From positions 72,162,501 through 72,226,500 of the forward strand of contig NC_091263.1 of the NCBI RefSeq assembly GCF_042477335.2: a stretch of 64,000 bases of DNA, in the 5' to 3' direction. Source of the stretch: Ovis canadensis (Eukaryota; Chordata; Mammalia; Artiodactyla; Bovidae). Below are positions 51,470 through 61,756 of the stretch, piece after piece. A program made the position numbers and the translations under genes. The notes under the pieces were generated by a model. It was not told where the DNA came from and did not search any database. It worked only from the letters and a program-made list of their open reading frames with translations. The stretch's first letter is position 1, and every line of letters begins with the position of its first letter.

Positions 51470-51690
51470 TGGGCTGGTGGTTGCAGATGGCAGGCAGCTA
51501 ATTTATTTACTTCTTCCTAATAAATATGCACAACGCATAAATAAAATATCTCACTTGTACCGCTCTCCTCAGATCCAGGCAGACAGCGACAGTAGGCAGC
51601 GTCACTCTGAGACAGGCTGGGTGTGTGTGGAGTCTAGCGAGGGGGTTAATGAGCTGATTATACCTGCTTTAACCTAATTTCTAGCCAGAT
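51470..51690. other. AT-rich non-repeat block
   Basis: 'gctaatttatttacttcttc', 'cctaataaatatgcacaacg', 'ggttaatgagctgattatac', 'ctgctttaacctaattt'. No repeat family matches. It has homeodomain-type TAAT motifs and could be a conserved non-coding element. Confidence 0.3.
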
Positions 51691-52178
51691 ATCCAGCAGT
51701 GCTCGAAATTCCCAGTTCTGGAGGTGCTGGGCATCCCCTCCAGGCCTCCCAGCCAAGCTCAGGTCGAGGACAACTCCCACAGCTCTTGCTTCCCTGGGAA
51801 CTGGGCCAGACTGAACTGGACTGCCCTGGGAGGGATTGAGTGCCCCGTTCAGGCTGCTGCCGGAAGGGCCTCTGTCCTGGGTGGGTTTGGACTGGAGGAC
51901 TCTCAGGGTGTCTCTGGAGATGCCTTGGGCACACTGGTAGGCCCTGCTTTTGCAAACTTGACCTGCTTCTGTTCATGCACTGGCCTCTTGGCAGGGGGCC
52001 CAGCCTCGCATTTTCCCCACTCCCCATTCAGTTCTTCTGACCCCTCGCCCAGCTCATCTGGAGCCACGAAATCCAGTCCTAAGACAAGATTAACAACAGT
52101 TCACGGGATCTGCCACCCTCCAGGGCTGAAAGAAACCTGGAGACGGGCAGGGGGCAGGGGCAGCCTGCAGACTCACAA
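51691..52178. other. No recognisable feature
   Basis: Unassigned. Open frames on both strands without recognisable content. Confidence 0.3.
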
Positions 52179-52179
52179 G

Positions 52180-52300
52180 GACTGGGATTCCCCTCACTCT
52201 CTCTGAGACCTTCAACACGTTACCCAACTCCTCAGCGTCTCAATGTTTTCATCTGTGAAATGGGCACACCATTGGTATTTGCCTGACAGGGTTGTCGTGA
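52180..52300 (+). repeat. MIR SINE
   Basis: 'gttacccaactcctcagcgt', 'ctcaatgttttcatctgtga', 'aatgggcacaccattgg'. Confidence 0.65.
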
Positions 52301-52304
52301 GACT

Positions 52305-52440
52305 TGTTCTTTCATTTGTTTGACAGCTGTTGGCTGAGCAGCCGTTATGTGAAGACACTGCCTTAGGCCTTGGGGGTAGAGTGTGAATGAGACAGATGGG
52401 ACCGTGCCTGATGGGTCTTACATGCTAGTGTGCTAGTCAG
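52305..52440 (-). repeat. L2 LINE fragment
   Basis: 'gctgagcagccgttatgtga', 'gccttgggggtagagtgtga', 'gggtcttacatgctagtg'. Confidence 0.5.
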
Positions 52441-52870
52441 CCAAGCGCCTTGTCAACTGGTGGATGAGAATGAGATTGAATGTAACCCAGGCAGGCCAAA
52501 CAGCAGGTGGAGACTCCCCTCACCTGTGGTCCTCAGGAAGGTGTCTCCGAGATGGGGATGGTCAAGCACATACTTGGATGATAAGAAGAAGCCCGATCTG
52601 CAGGGAACTGCATGGGCAGAGGGAACCGCCAATGAGGTGGTCCCGAGGTGCAGACAGGTCTGCATGTTCTGGGAATGCCAGGGCCACAAAAGCACTTGCG
52701 ATGAAGCAGGTGGCACTCTGGCACAGGGCCTGGCACAGGGCGAACACTCACTGGACTTCCTCCTCCTTCCCCTGCCCTCCTGCTTTTTGGCCTGTGCTTG
52801 AGTCTTCCGTACTCACAGTGTAATGGTCGGAGATTTCTAAAATATCTAAGCTTCACCACTTGACTTTTTT
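52441..52870. other. No recognisable feature
   Basis: Unassigned. Frames of about 110-120 codons on both strands overlap and are not gene-like. Confidence 0.3.
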
Positions 52871-52883
52871 TAGACCCATCCTG

Positions 52884-53394
52884 CGTATGACCCAGACCAG
52901 TGTATTAAAAAGCAGAGACATCACTTTGCTGACAAAGACTGGTATAGTTAAAGCTATGATTTTTCCTGTAGTCATGTACGGATGTGAGAGTTGGACCATA
53001 AAGAAGGCTGAGTGCCAAAGAATTGATATTTTTGAACTGTGGTGCTGGAGAAGACTGTTGAGAGTCCCTTGGACTGCAAGGAGATCCAACAAGTCCATCC
53101 TAAAGGAAATCAATCCTGAATATTGATTGGAGGGACTGGTGCTGAGGCTGAAGCTCCAATACTTTGGCTACCTGATGTGAAGAGCTGACTCATTGGAAAA
53201 GACCCTGATGCTGGGAAAAATTGAAGGCAGGAGGAGAAGGGGATGACGGAGAATGAGATGGTTGGATGGCATCATGGACTCAATGGACATGAGTTTGAGC
53301 AAACTTCGGGAGCTGGTGATGGACAGGGAGGCCTGGCGTGCTGCAGTCCATGGGGTCGCAAAGAGTCAGACACTACTGACCGGCTGAGCAACAA
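52884..53394 (+). mobile_element. BovB LINE 3' end with 12-bp TSD
   Basis: 'aaaaagcagagacatcactt', 'catgtacggatgtgagagtt', 'gagatccaacaagtcc', 'ggatgacggagaatgagatg', tail 'ggctgagcaacaa'. Perfect direct repeat 'agacccatcctg' at 52872-52883 and 53395-53406. Coding part broken. Confidence 0.95.
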
Positions 53395-53429
53395 AGACCC
53401 ATCCTGAAGAAGCGTGAGCCCCACAAGTG

Positions 53430-54060
53430 GCCTGTGGTTTCTCTCTGGGCCCGCCTTGCAGTCATATGTAGCCTAGAAATAAATGCAAAAGAAACAAAAG
53501 AGACCATAGCAAAAATCAACAAAGCCAAAAGCTGGCTCTTTGAAAGGATAAATAAAATTGACAAACCATTAGCCAGACTCATCAAGAAACAAAGGGAGAA
53601 AAATCAAATCAATAAAATTAGAAATGAAAATGGAGAGATCACAACAGACAACACAGAAATACAAAGGATCATAAGAGACTACTGTCAGCAATTATATGCC
53701 AATAAAATGGACAACTTGGAAGAAATAGACAAATTCTTAGAAAAGTGCAACTTTCCAAAACTGAACCGGGAAGAAATAGAAAATCTTAACAGACCCATCA
53801 CAAGCACGGAAATTGAAACTGTAATCAGAAATCTTTCAGCAAACAAAAGCCCAGGTCCAGACGGCTTCATATGTTGCCTATATTGCCGACAGACAAAGGG
53901 CTCATCCAGAATACATAGAGATCAACAGGAAAAAGACAGGCAACCCAAAGCGAACTGATCAAGATACCCAAGCAGGCAGTTCACAAAGGAGATCCAAACG
54001 GCCAATCAAATCTGTGCGGAAGTGCTTGGCAGCATCTCACAGAGGGACATGGAAAGTAAG
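53430..54060 (+). repeat. Old L1M LINE fragment hosting a younger L1 piece
   Basis: 'gcagtcatatgtagcct' left of the younger piece. To its right: 'gacaaagggctcatccagaa', 'caggcagttcacaaaggaga' and 'ggccaatcaaatctgtgcgg', a degenerate match to the late part of L1M ORF2. Confidence 0.5.
53475..53867 (+). pseudogene. L1 ORF2 internal piece, no 3' end, between direct repeats
   Basis: 393 bp in one fully open frame that encodes part of the L1 ORF2 protein between the endonuclease and the core RT motifs: '[19 protein letters not shown]', '[18 protein letters not shown]', '[18 protein letters not shown]', '[11 protein letters not shown]'. The piece starts and stops inside ORF2: no 3' UTR, no poly-A. 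It is bounded by 'catatgtagcct' (53463-53474) and 'catatgttgcct' (53868-53879), 11 of 12 bases equal. It cannot make a working protein. Confidence 0.85.
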
Positions 54061-54070
54061 CCACAGAGAG

Positions 54071-54265
54071 GGACTTCCTGGTGGTCCAGTGGTTGAGGAT
54101 CCACTTGCCAAGGCAGGGGACCCGGGTTCCATCCCTGGTTGAGGAGCTAAGATCCCGCCTGCCTTGGGGCAGTTAAGCCCGCGTGCCAAAATGAAGATCC
54201 GTCATGCCGCAACTAACGCCTGATGCAGCCAGGTATAAATAAGTAATTAAAAAAAAAAAAAAAAG
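54071..54265 (+). mobile_element. CHR-type SINE with 9-bp TSD
   Basis: 'ggacttcctggtggtccagt', 'cgggttccatccctggttga', 'caactaacgcctgatgcagc', then an A16 tail. Direct repeat 'cacagagag' at 54062-54070 and 54266-54274. Confidence 0.9.
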
Positions 54266-54274
54266 CACAGAGAG

Positions 54275-54638
54275 ATCCCCAGCAGAGGGCCCACGTTGAA
54301 AAGGCTGGAACTGCTGAGTATTTGTGTGGAGGAGACACAGCGGGACATCACGCGCTGAGGGTGGGAGCAGAGACCTCGCCTTGCTGCAGGCTCCCTGGAG
54401 AGACGAGGGGAGGGCGTATGACACCCACAGCAGCGCAGGGTGCATTCACCTGACCCGCTGCTCCCTGCTCTCCCCCAGCCTGCACCCCCCGCTGGGTGCC
54501 TCCTCCCACTTCTTCTCCCTCCTCAGCCTCCCCTCCGCCCTCTGCTCATCAGCTCTGCTTCCGGCTTGCACACACCAGGATCCAAAACAAACCGGGCCCT
54601 TTCCATGAGCTGTGGCCACCTGCTCACTCTCAGGCCTG
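54275..54638. other. No recognisable feature
   Basis: Pyrimidine-rich at 54460-54560. Unassigned. Confidence 0.35.
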
Positions 54639-54639
54639 C

Positions 54640-55075
54640 AGAGGAGGCGGTGTCAGGCAGGAAGCTGCGGGTTAGAAACGACAGAAACCCAACCCCAAGT
54701 GGCGCAAGCAAGGAAGAGACCTGACATGCTCATGACAGCTTCAGGAAGGGCTGAATCCAGGGGCTCAAAGGATGACATCAGCGCTCCATCCCTCCGTTCC
54801 TTGTCTTTCTTTCTCTGTGCTGCTGGCTTTGCTCCAGACTCGTACCATCCCACAGTCTGGTGGGGCAAGAATGCACAGCTGGGTCCAGCTGGCGGGGAGA
54901 GTGAGCTGCTCTGATCGGCTGTGCCCACCTTGGAAGCAAGGTCAGCCCCATGAATCACATGGACAGCAGGTGGGGGTGGGGGTCTCCCCAGAGCAAAATC
55001 GGAGTACTGTTACCAGAAGACCAGAGTCTGGATGATGGATGGGTAGAAACAACTGCTGCCATGGTGGGGGTCTCA
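54640..55075 (-). repeat. Old mammalian repeat, family B, inverted copy 2
   Basis: 'gacagcttcaggaagggctg', 'aggggctcaaaggatgacat', 'ctgctctgatcggctgtgcc', 'gagtactgttaccagaagac'. Same orientation as the copy at 19930-20740. Confidence 0.5.
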
Positions 55076-55104
55076 GTTCATTTAAGTGAGGAGCGTGGGC
55101 TCAG

Positions 55105-55500
55105 AGTGTATCAGTCAGGGTTCTCTGGAGAAACAGAAGGGATAAGAGATCTATCTATCCATATAGCTATCAAAAAAGAAGAGATTTGTTTTAAAGAATT
55201 GGCGGAAGCGATGCTGGGGCTGGCATACAGAAATCCATAGGGCAGCTCGGGCAGGCTGGAGCCCCAGGCAGGGTTTCTGTGAAGCAGCCTTGAGACAGAT
55301 TTCTTACGGGGGGAACCTTGGTCTTTGCTCTTAAGACCTTCAGTTGACAGTGTGAGGCCCACCCACGTGATGGAGGGTCATCTGCTTCACTAAATAACTG
55401 ATTGTAAATGTCGATCACGTCTAGAAAATATCTTCACAGCAACATCTAGACTGGGCTTTGACCCAACAGCCAAGTCGACGCATAAAGGGGACCGTCACAG
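55105..55500 (-). repeat. Old mammalian repeat, family D, inverted
   Basis: 'tcagtcagggttctctggag', 'gatttgttttaaagaattgg', 'gaggcccacccacgtgatgg', 'gcaacatctagactgggctt'. Reverse complement of the family at 29151-29800. Confidence 0.6.
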
Positions 55501-56478
55501 AGCAACCACGGTGCTTCTTGAAATAAGCCCCACATGGCAACATCAAGGTGTATTTGACCGCTTCTCACCTAAGACTGGGAGAAACCACTCAGGGAAGTCC
55601 AGGAGAGGCTGATGACCTCAGCAGAGAGAAGAGGAGAACCTTCTGGGGTCAGAGGGGCAGCTGGGTGCAGATTTCATCCCGAGCTCAATGACGAGTTGGT
55701 TCTCATCTGCTCTGGGTTCTGGACTGCGGGGCGGCCAGACCAGCTCTGTCCTGCAGGGTCTTCCCAGGCTGCCTGTGGTCAGGGAGGGGGTGGTTTACCC
55801 TCTGAGGCTCCCCAGGTTGTCGGGGCAGCCGGGGAGACTTCCTGCGTCCATCACGCAGTCCCATAGTGGGGTTAGCAGCAGTGAGTACCTTGACATGAGG
55901 TGGTTTCACCATCAGCCCGTTTGCTGGAGGAAGGGAGAGGCTGTGAGGCTGATGGGAGAATCACCGTGATTAGCGGCAGATAGACCATCACGCATTAGAT
56001 GGACAGGCCCGCCTCACTGCCCAGTGGAGCAGCGAGCAAGAGCTTCTGGCCACCTCTGCGGAGCTGGGAGCCCCAGAGACGCGCTCCGTGTCCGTACTGG
56101 TCTCCCAGTTTTGATGAGGGCTGATGGCATGGCCTGGTGTTCAGCCCAGAGCTAGGAGCTAACAAACAGGAATGTTCTAGAAACTGAGACTCTGGCAGGG
56201 AAACTGCTTTGCCCCAAGTGTCACAACGAGGTGGTGAAAGTGAGAGGCAGGGTTCCCGCCCGGGTCAGCCTGACCCCAGAGCTGGGTCACCCTCACAGGG
56301 GAATCTCAACACAGCTGGTGCCGTGGGCTCCTTTTTCCGGTACCATCTAAAGAAATGCCCCCAACCCCTCCCGCTTGTAGAGTTTGTTCCAGGGTGACAA
56401 GGTCTGGCCTGCCCATCGGTATATACCATCTGATCATAGACCGACCCAGGAAACTTTGCAAGAAGGTTGTCTCAGGAG
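55501..56478. other. No recognisable feature
   Basis: Nearly 1 kb of unassigned DNA, with no gene-like frame. Confidence 0.35.
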
Positions 56479-56479
56479 C

Positions 56480-57022
56480 CATTTAAAAACAAACCATATT
56501 GAAGTACAACTTACATACAATGAAATGCACCCATCTCGAGTGTACAGTTTGAAAGTTTTGACAAATGTATGGACTTGTGTAACAACTGCCCTAATCCATG
56601 CATAATTAGAGCCTTCCCATTACCCAAGAAAGCTTTCTTGTGCCCCTCCCAAATAGTTCCTGCCAGACCCTGGCAAGCACCCATCTGCTTTTCATCAATA
56701 TAAACTGATTTGTGTTCTTTAGGGTCTCATAGGAATGGGACCCCACGCGTATGGTTTTGCACATCCATCACATCTTGAGACTCCCCCAGTGCTGCTGTGT
56801 GACGGAACCTCTTTCTTTTTCTTGCCGAGTGTAAGAAAAAGGGTGTCTTTACTCAGTCTTTTGTTCATGGGGGTTTGGGCGGTTCCTAGTTTGGGGTTAC
56901 TGTGACTTAAGCTGCCAGGAGCCCTTCTAGACCAGGGTTTGTGTGAACACACGTTTCCGTCTCTCTTGGCTAAACACCCAGGAGTGGGCCTAGTGGCTAC
57001 ATGCCAAGTGTGTTCAGCTGCT
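56480..57022 (-). repeat. L1M LINE 3' region
   Basis: 'tacaatgaaatgcacccatc', 'gagtgtacagtttgaaag', 'tttctttttcttgccgag', 'gtttggggttactgtgactt', 'ggctaaacacccaggagtgg' follow the antisense order of the old L1 end. Confidence 0.7.
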
Positions 57023-57024
57023 TA

Positions 57025-57110
57025 TAAGAAGCAGACCCATCTTATGGATGAGTAAACTGAGGGCCAGAGAGAGAAAGCAGCTGGCCTGGCACACCCAGTG
57101 TGAGACAGTC
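57025..57110 (-). repeat. MIR SINE fragment
   Basis: 'atcttatggatgagtaaact', 'gagggccagagagagaaag'. Confidence 0.55.
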
Positions 57111-57206
57111 CAGCCCGGGGCTTCTTACCTCATCATTCACTCACCCAATAAATAAGAAAAAAATCCTTTCATTCATAATATTTATTGGCACCTGTGTAAT
57201 ACACCA

Positions 57207-57424
57207 TTTGGGCTTCCCAGATAGCTCAGTGGTAAAGAATCTGCCTGTCAGTGCAGGAGATGCAGGAGACTTGGGTTCAATCCCTGCGTCAGGAAGATTC
57301 CCCGGAGGAGGAAATGGCAGCCCACCTCTATTCTTGTCTGGGAAATTCTGTGGACAGAGGAGCCTGGCGGGCTACAGTCTGTGGTTGCAGAGAGTTGGAC
57401 AAGACTTAGCAACTGAACACACAC
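57207..57424 (+). mobile_element. Bov-tA SINE, diverged
   Basis: 'gggcttcccagatagctcag', 'cttgggttcaatccctgcg', 'acagaggagcctggcgggct', 'gcaactgaacacacacacc'. An 'aggagatgc' doubling lies in the head. Confidence 0.85.
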
Positions 57425-57590
57425 ACCCATTCACCCCATTTATTTCACTTAATCCTCCCAACAATTCCTGAGACCAGATCATAGAAATATTCTCATTTCC
57501 CAGATGGACGGAGGCCCAGAGAGGTGGTGCTGTGGCTGAGACTCAAACTCAGATCTCTGGGCCCTCGCCTTTCACTGCCCCAACTGGAGA
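57425..57590 (-). repeat. MIR SINE
   Basis: 'ttcacttaatcctcccaaca', 'ctcatttcccagatggacgg', 'aggcccagagaggtgg', 'gactcaaactcagatctc'. Confidence 0.75.
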
Positions 57591-58139
57591 TGCAGGGAGC
57601 GCAAGACCCGCCCTCCCGGCCCACTGCCAGCTGACTGCTGCACTCCTTCCTGCTGACTTAACCTCGGAGGCTTTTAAAACCGGTCTCCATGCAGCCACTC
57701 CTGATGGATCGGGGATGGCAGGTGAGAGGAGAGCTACCAAACCCAGCCCTGGCCCCGGCCCGTCTCAGAGTCCAGGTCCGCCTGGTGGAAGGCCCTTCCC
57801 TGGCGCGAACGCAAGGCGGAGCCGGGAAGGAGAAGGACTCCGAGAACCTCTTCTTCCAGGCAGGACTGAGGCCTGCAGGTGGGGCCGTCCCATAAGGGGC
57901 TGGAGCAGAAGCAGGGCAGGGCGGCCCACTCGCCCGAACAGCCCCGTGTGACTCTGCGGAGCCCTCAGGAGCTGCGCTGCCGTCTCACGGGTCTCCCTCT
58001 CCCTGCAAATCTCCCCGTCTCCGTGTCTTTCTGTGTCTCCCTGGTAGCCTTTCTCTGTGTTCTCTGTCTGGGTCTCTCTCCCCACCCTCAGAGCTCTGTT
58101 CTTTTTCTGGTTTGCAAGCATGTTTCCATTTGTAACAGA
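57591..58139. other. No recognisable feature
   Basis: Moderately CpG-rich around 57740-57960 without GC boxes of note. A pyrimidine-rich 'tgtctttctgtgtctccctg' stretch lies at 58020-58090. Unassigned. Confidence 0.35.
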
Positions 58140-58640
58140 TTCCCTGAGAAAAAATCTCCGACCATTCGTCTCCAGTCCAATCTGTCATGAACATTGCCAG
58201 TAGAAATAACCAACACAAAATAAAACTGACATTGGCTAAAACTGTGCACGGGGAAAAAAAAAAAGTAGTTATTGATCTAAAAATTGACAGAAGAATCAAA
58301 TCTCCATGCCAACATTAAGATCTGCAAAATTCTGACCCGATAGAATTGAAATTGACAGAAATCACGGCCAGAACAGGGACTCTGAGGCGGCAGAAGATGC
58401 GGTGATCGGTGGTGTGTGCTGTGGGCAAAGGAACTGATTGATGAGTCAAATCTTCATTACAGGTTTTAATTAAGAAAGACTCCGTCTTGATGAAATCGAC
58501 CTCAGTAAAGCAAAAACGGCAACAGAAATCGCGGAAGCGGCTTAACTGCGCTTTGTAGAGGATTAATCAAAGGTTTAAGTGGGGCCTTCGAGGCTCGTGC
58601 CAGGAAGCACTTCCTTGTATTCATCACATGGTAAAATTTG
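58140..58640. promoter_or_regulatory. Candidate conserved non-coding element
   Basis: AT-leaning block that fits no repeat family I know and is intact between repeat-rich neighbours. Motifs include AP-1-type TGAGTCA (58442-58448), 'ttttaattaag' (58464-58474) and a TCF/LEF-type 'aatcaaagg' (58565-58573). Function is inferred only from composition and motif content. Confidence 0.3.
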
Positions 58641-58799
58641 TGCTTTCGTGTCCAAGATGGCCTTGTCAGGAGTCAGTATGGACTGTGCTGTCTGCAGGAA
58701 AGACCGTGGTGCATTGAGGCTCCATCAGTGCACAAGAGAGGAGGTGTCTGTCTGCCGTGCACTGTTGCTCGACTTTGGCCATACCCTGGCCGTAGGGCA
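58641..58799. other. No recognisable feature
   Basis: Unassigned. Short frames here are not convincing. Confidence 0.3.
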
Positions 58800-58945
58800 C
58801 CTTTGAAACGTGTCCGATGCCCTGACTTTCTCCTTCCTCCAGTGGCTCCTGGCTCCTGCAGGACCCAGGTCAGCGTCCTCTCGTGAGGCCTGGCACTTCC
58901 ACCTCCTCCATTCTCCCATCCCCGCTTCCGTCTGCCCTCTCTGGG
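58800..58945 (+). repeat. L2 LINE fragment
   Basis: 'gtcctctcgtgaggcctggc' and 'cattctcccatccccgcttc' suggest L2. Weak. Confidence 0.35.
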
Positions 58946-58947
58946 CT

Positions 58948-59060
58948 CCAGCCACGCAGGCCTCCTGTGTGACCTTGTGCGCGCTACCTAACCTCTCTGT
59001 GGCCCTGTCTTTTCATCTGTAAAATGGGAATAGCAGCACCTGAATGAAAGCGTCATCATG
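58948..59060 (+). repeat. MIR SINE
   Basis: 'cctcctgtgtgaccttgtgc', 'ctacctaacctctctgtggc', 'ttcatctgtaaaatgggaat'. Core well preserved. Confidence 0.8.
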
Positions 59061-59119
59061 CGCTAATCCACGTGGTTGCATAAAGCCCCAGAGCCAAGCC
59101 TGGGGAGCACCCAGACATG

Positions 59120-59350
59120 TTCATCCTTACTCTCACCCCAGACCCTTGCCCATGCACTTCTCTCTGCCCCTGGGGCATAGGGGGCTTCCCTGGGGAGCCC
59201 GCACTAATCCTGTGGACCTGGCCCAGCATCCTTTCTCCCGGAAAGCCTCCCTTTGCCCCCTCTCATGCCCTGAGTCCCACAGCAGAGGGCTGGGACTGCC
59301 GTCTTTCTCTTCCCAGCATTGCCCCGGGGCCTGGCACTTAGCAGGCGATC
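59120..59350 (+). repeat. L2 LINE 3' end
   Basis: 'gcccatgcacttctctctgc', 'ggaaagcctccctttgcccc', 'cattgccccggggcctggca'. Confidence 0.45.
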
Positions 59351-60040
59351 AGCCATTCAGGAGCTACTGTGGGGGTAGCCCGCAGCAACGGGGTAGCAAC
59401 TGACGTGGATTGGCGGGTCCGTGCGGCTCTGTCTTCTGAGAGTGGGCCTGAAGCTTCCCCGCTCCCGTCCTCCCCCCACCCCCCGACCCTGGGGAGACTG
59501 AAGGCGCCTCGGCAGAAGCCTGAGCAGACGCCTCCCCGATGGCAGCCTCTTAACTGCTTCCTCCCCATCCTTTCTGTTTTCCTTAAAGGGCAGTCACCGA
59601 GCCTGGCCTCCAGAGCGGGCACACTGGGCCGCCAGCCCCTCTGCCACGGGATTTCGGTGACTCACCCACTCTGTGTCACCCTCCCCTCCAGTATCACCCA
59701 CATCCAGAGTACCACCCGCCGGCAGGAATTCCTTCCTTAAACCCCCAAGGTCATCCTTTCCAACTCGGACTGGACTGCTGTGGGCTGGCCACGGTGCTGG
59801 GGGTCCCCTGGGCGCTTCTAATCAGTGACGGCCCAGCTTGCCAACTGGGGGCTGGCCTTCTAGGCTCCTCGTCCCAACACGTGGGTGTTTTAGAGGTTGG
59901 TGTGGCCTCAGGAACTTGGGAGTCAGAATCTTCAGGGTGCAGGGGTGGGTGGCGGGGGCATGTTTAAAATGCTCATCCCAGGGCCCCAACCCAAGCCTGA
60001 GGAATCAGCACTGCTGGAACTGAAAGGGAAACTTAACATT
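59351..60040. other. No recognisable feature
   Basis: Unassigned. Confidence 0.35.
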
Positions 60041-60043
60041 GTA

Positions 60044-60166
60044 GAGACTTCCCCGGTGGCCCAGTGGCTAAGACTCCACACTCCCAGTGCAGGGAGCCCA
60101 GGTTCGATCCCCAGTCAGGGAACTAGATCCCACCTGCTGCAACTAAGACCCCGCGCAGCCAAGGCA
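60044..60166 (+). mobile_element. CHR-type SINE, short form, tail split
   Basis: 'gagacttccccggtggccca', 'caggttcgatccccagtcag', 'gaccccgcgcagccaaggca'. Its A-rich tail resumes at 60398 after a Bov-tA ('atagatacataaatatta'). Confidence 0.85.
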
Positions 60167-60169
60167 TAG

Positions 60170-60397
60170 GTGTGTGTGCTAAGTCGCTTCAGTTGCATCC
60201 GGCTCTTTGAGACCCTATAGACTATGGCCCCCCAGGCTCCTCTGTCCCTGGGATTCTCCAGGCAAGAATACTGGAGTGGGCTGCCATTTCCTGTTCCAGG
60301 GGATCTTCCCGACCCAGGGATGGAACCCGGGTCTCTTGCATCTGTTGAGTCTCCTGCATCGGCAGGCGGGTTCTTTACCACTAGCGCCACCTGGGGA
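60170..60397 (-). mobile_element. Bov-tA SINE, antisense
   Basis: 'gtgctaagtcgcttcagttg' to 'tagcgccacctgggg'. A duplication around 'gtctcctgcat/gtctcttgcat' enlarges the head. Confidence 0.9.
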
Positions 60398-60499
60398 TAG
60401 ATACATAAATATTAACAGAAAGAAAACTGCAAAATATGCATGTGATTGTAACACGGAGGAGGAGGAAAAGATAATGAGAAGTGAACACCCGTGTAACTA

Positions 60500-61105
60500 C
60501 CCTGGTTAAGAAATTTCTATTCCTTTCTCTGTGGGCTCATCTCAAGCTGCATCTCCCTCCCTCCACCCAGAGGTATGCACAGTCCTGACTTTCTGGATGG
60601 TCATTCTGTTCGCTTTCTTTGCGGCACTACCCCTTGTAAATATCATGCCATGATGGAGTTTGTTATTGTCTGTCCTTGAACTTCACATAAACGGAGTGTG
60701 TATTCTTGTCCAGCTCCTCTCCCTCAGCACCACGTCTCGGAGCTCCTTCCATCGCGTCAGGGGTAGCAGCAGTGTGTTCTTGTCCACGGCTGTGTAGTAT
60801 TCCTTTGCTCGACTCCCAGATTGTTTCCAGTTTTTGACTTTTACGAGAAACTTCTGCTCTGCGTATCCTTGGCCCTGCCTGTGGTAGCCTGGTGCACACG
60901 TTTCTGTTGGTTACACACCTTCAACTGAAGCTGTCAGCCCGTAGGGTAAGCATATTCTTCACAGCTTTATCGAGGTATGTTTTAGAATATGCATATTTAG
61001 AGAGATACAGCCAAACTCCTTCCCAAAGTTGTACTGCTTTGCATCGCCACAAGCCACGTGTGCGTTGCGGTGGCTCCACATCCTCACCAACACTTGTCCT
61101 CAGAC
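60500..61105 (-). repeat. Old L1 LINE 3' region
   Basis: 'gaacttcacataaacggagt', 'ggctgtgtagtattcctttg', 'gattgtttccagtttttgac', 'ttcccaaagttgtactgct', 'ggctccacatcctcaccaac'. Two pieces may be joined near 60960. Confidence 0.7.
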
Positions 61106-61106
61106 T

Positions 61107-61160
61107 TCCCTCCTTCCGTCTGCTCCTCCCTCCCTCCCTCTTTTCCTTCCTTCCTGCCTG
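61107..61160 (+). repeat. Polypyrimidine tract
   Basis: C/T-rich ('cctccctccctccctctttt', 'ccttccttcctgcc'), suited to triplex formation. Confidence 0.8.
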
Positions 61161-61211
61161 AACCTTTATTTCTTATCAACCTTCCCAAGAGATTCTGAGG
61201 CCCTCGGAGGG

Positions 61212-61305
61212 AGGTCTCAACTCTTGCTGCGCATCAAAATCACCTGGTGAGCTTTAAAAAGGCAGACCCTGAGACCCCTGCTGGGCGACAGTGAATCAGA
61301 GCCCC
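61212..61305 (+). repeat. MER5A DNA transposon relic
   Basis: 'ggtctcaactcttgctgcgc', 'atcaaaatcacctggtgagc', 'tttaaaaaggcagaccctga'. Matches the left part of MER5A (hAT-Charlie group). Confidence 0.7.
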
Positions 61306-61309
61306 CCAG

Positions 61310-61755
61310 GTTGGAGCACACACATCCAGTCCCTCTGAATCTGCGCTGCCCCCCACCCCCGCCCCCCTGGCTGGAGCACAGACATGGGTGGTTTGAAAGC
61401 CAAGCTTCCCGAGGTGTCTTTAGGAGCATCCACTCCACACGCTCCCCTCCTCCAGGCCGTCGTCCAGCTTCTTGTCGACGAGCCGTTCACGAAGACCCCT
61501 TCTCTCGGCCTCAACCTCTGGCTGAAGGCCGTGGCTTCTGTCCAGCTGCTGGCCTACTGCCCCTGGGCTCTGGGAGGCACTGAAGCTTTACCGCCGTGTG
61601 GATGGCATCTCTGAGGCTCTCCTGGTTCCTATGGTGACCTTTTCAGACTGGTCCTCAATGATCGCTGGGCCTCTTCCATGGGCCAACTTTAGGGAGGGGA
61701 GATCTGACAGGTCGCCCCTTCGGGTGACACCAGGGTTTGCAAACTCGTATGCCTA
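61310..61755. other. No recognisable feature
   Basis: A C-rich stretch at 61350-61369 and a doubled 'ctggagcaca' near 61312 and 61371. Otherwise unassigned. Confidence 0.35.
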
Positions 61756-61756
61756 C

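Noticed and set aside
58668-58720. Short exon-like frame around 'atggccttgtcaggagtcag'
   Set aside because: No matching splice signals on both sides and no recognisable peptide.
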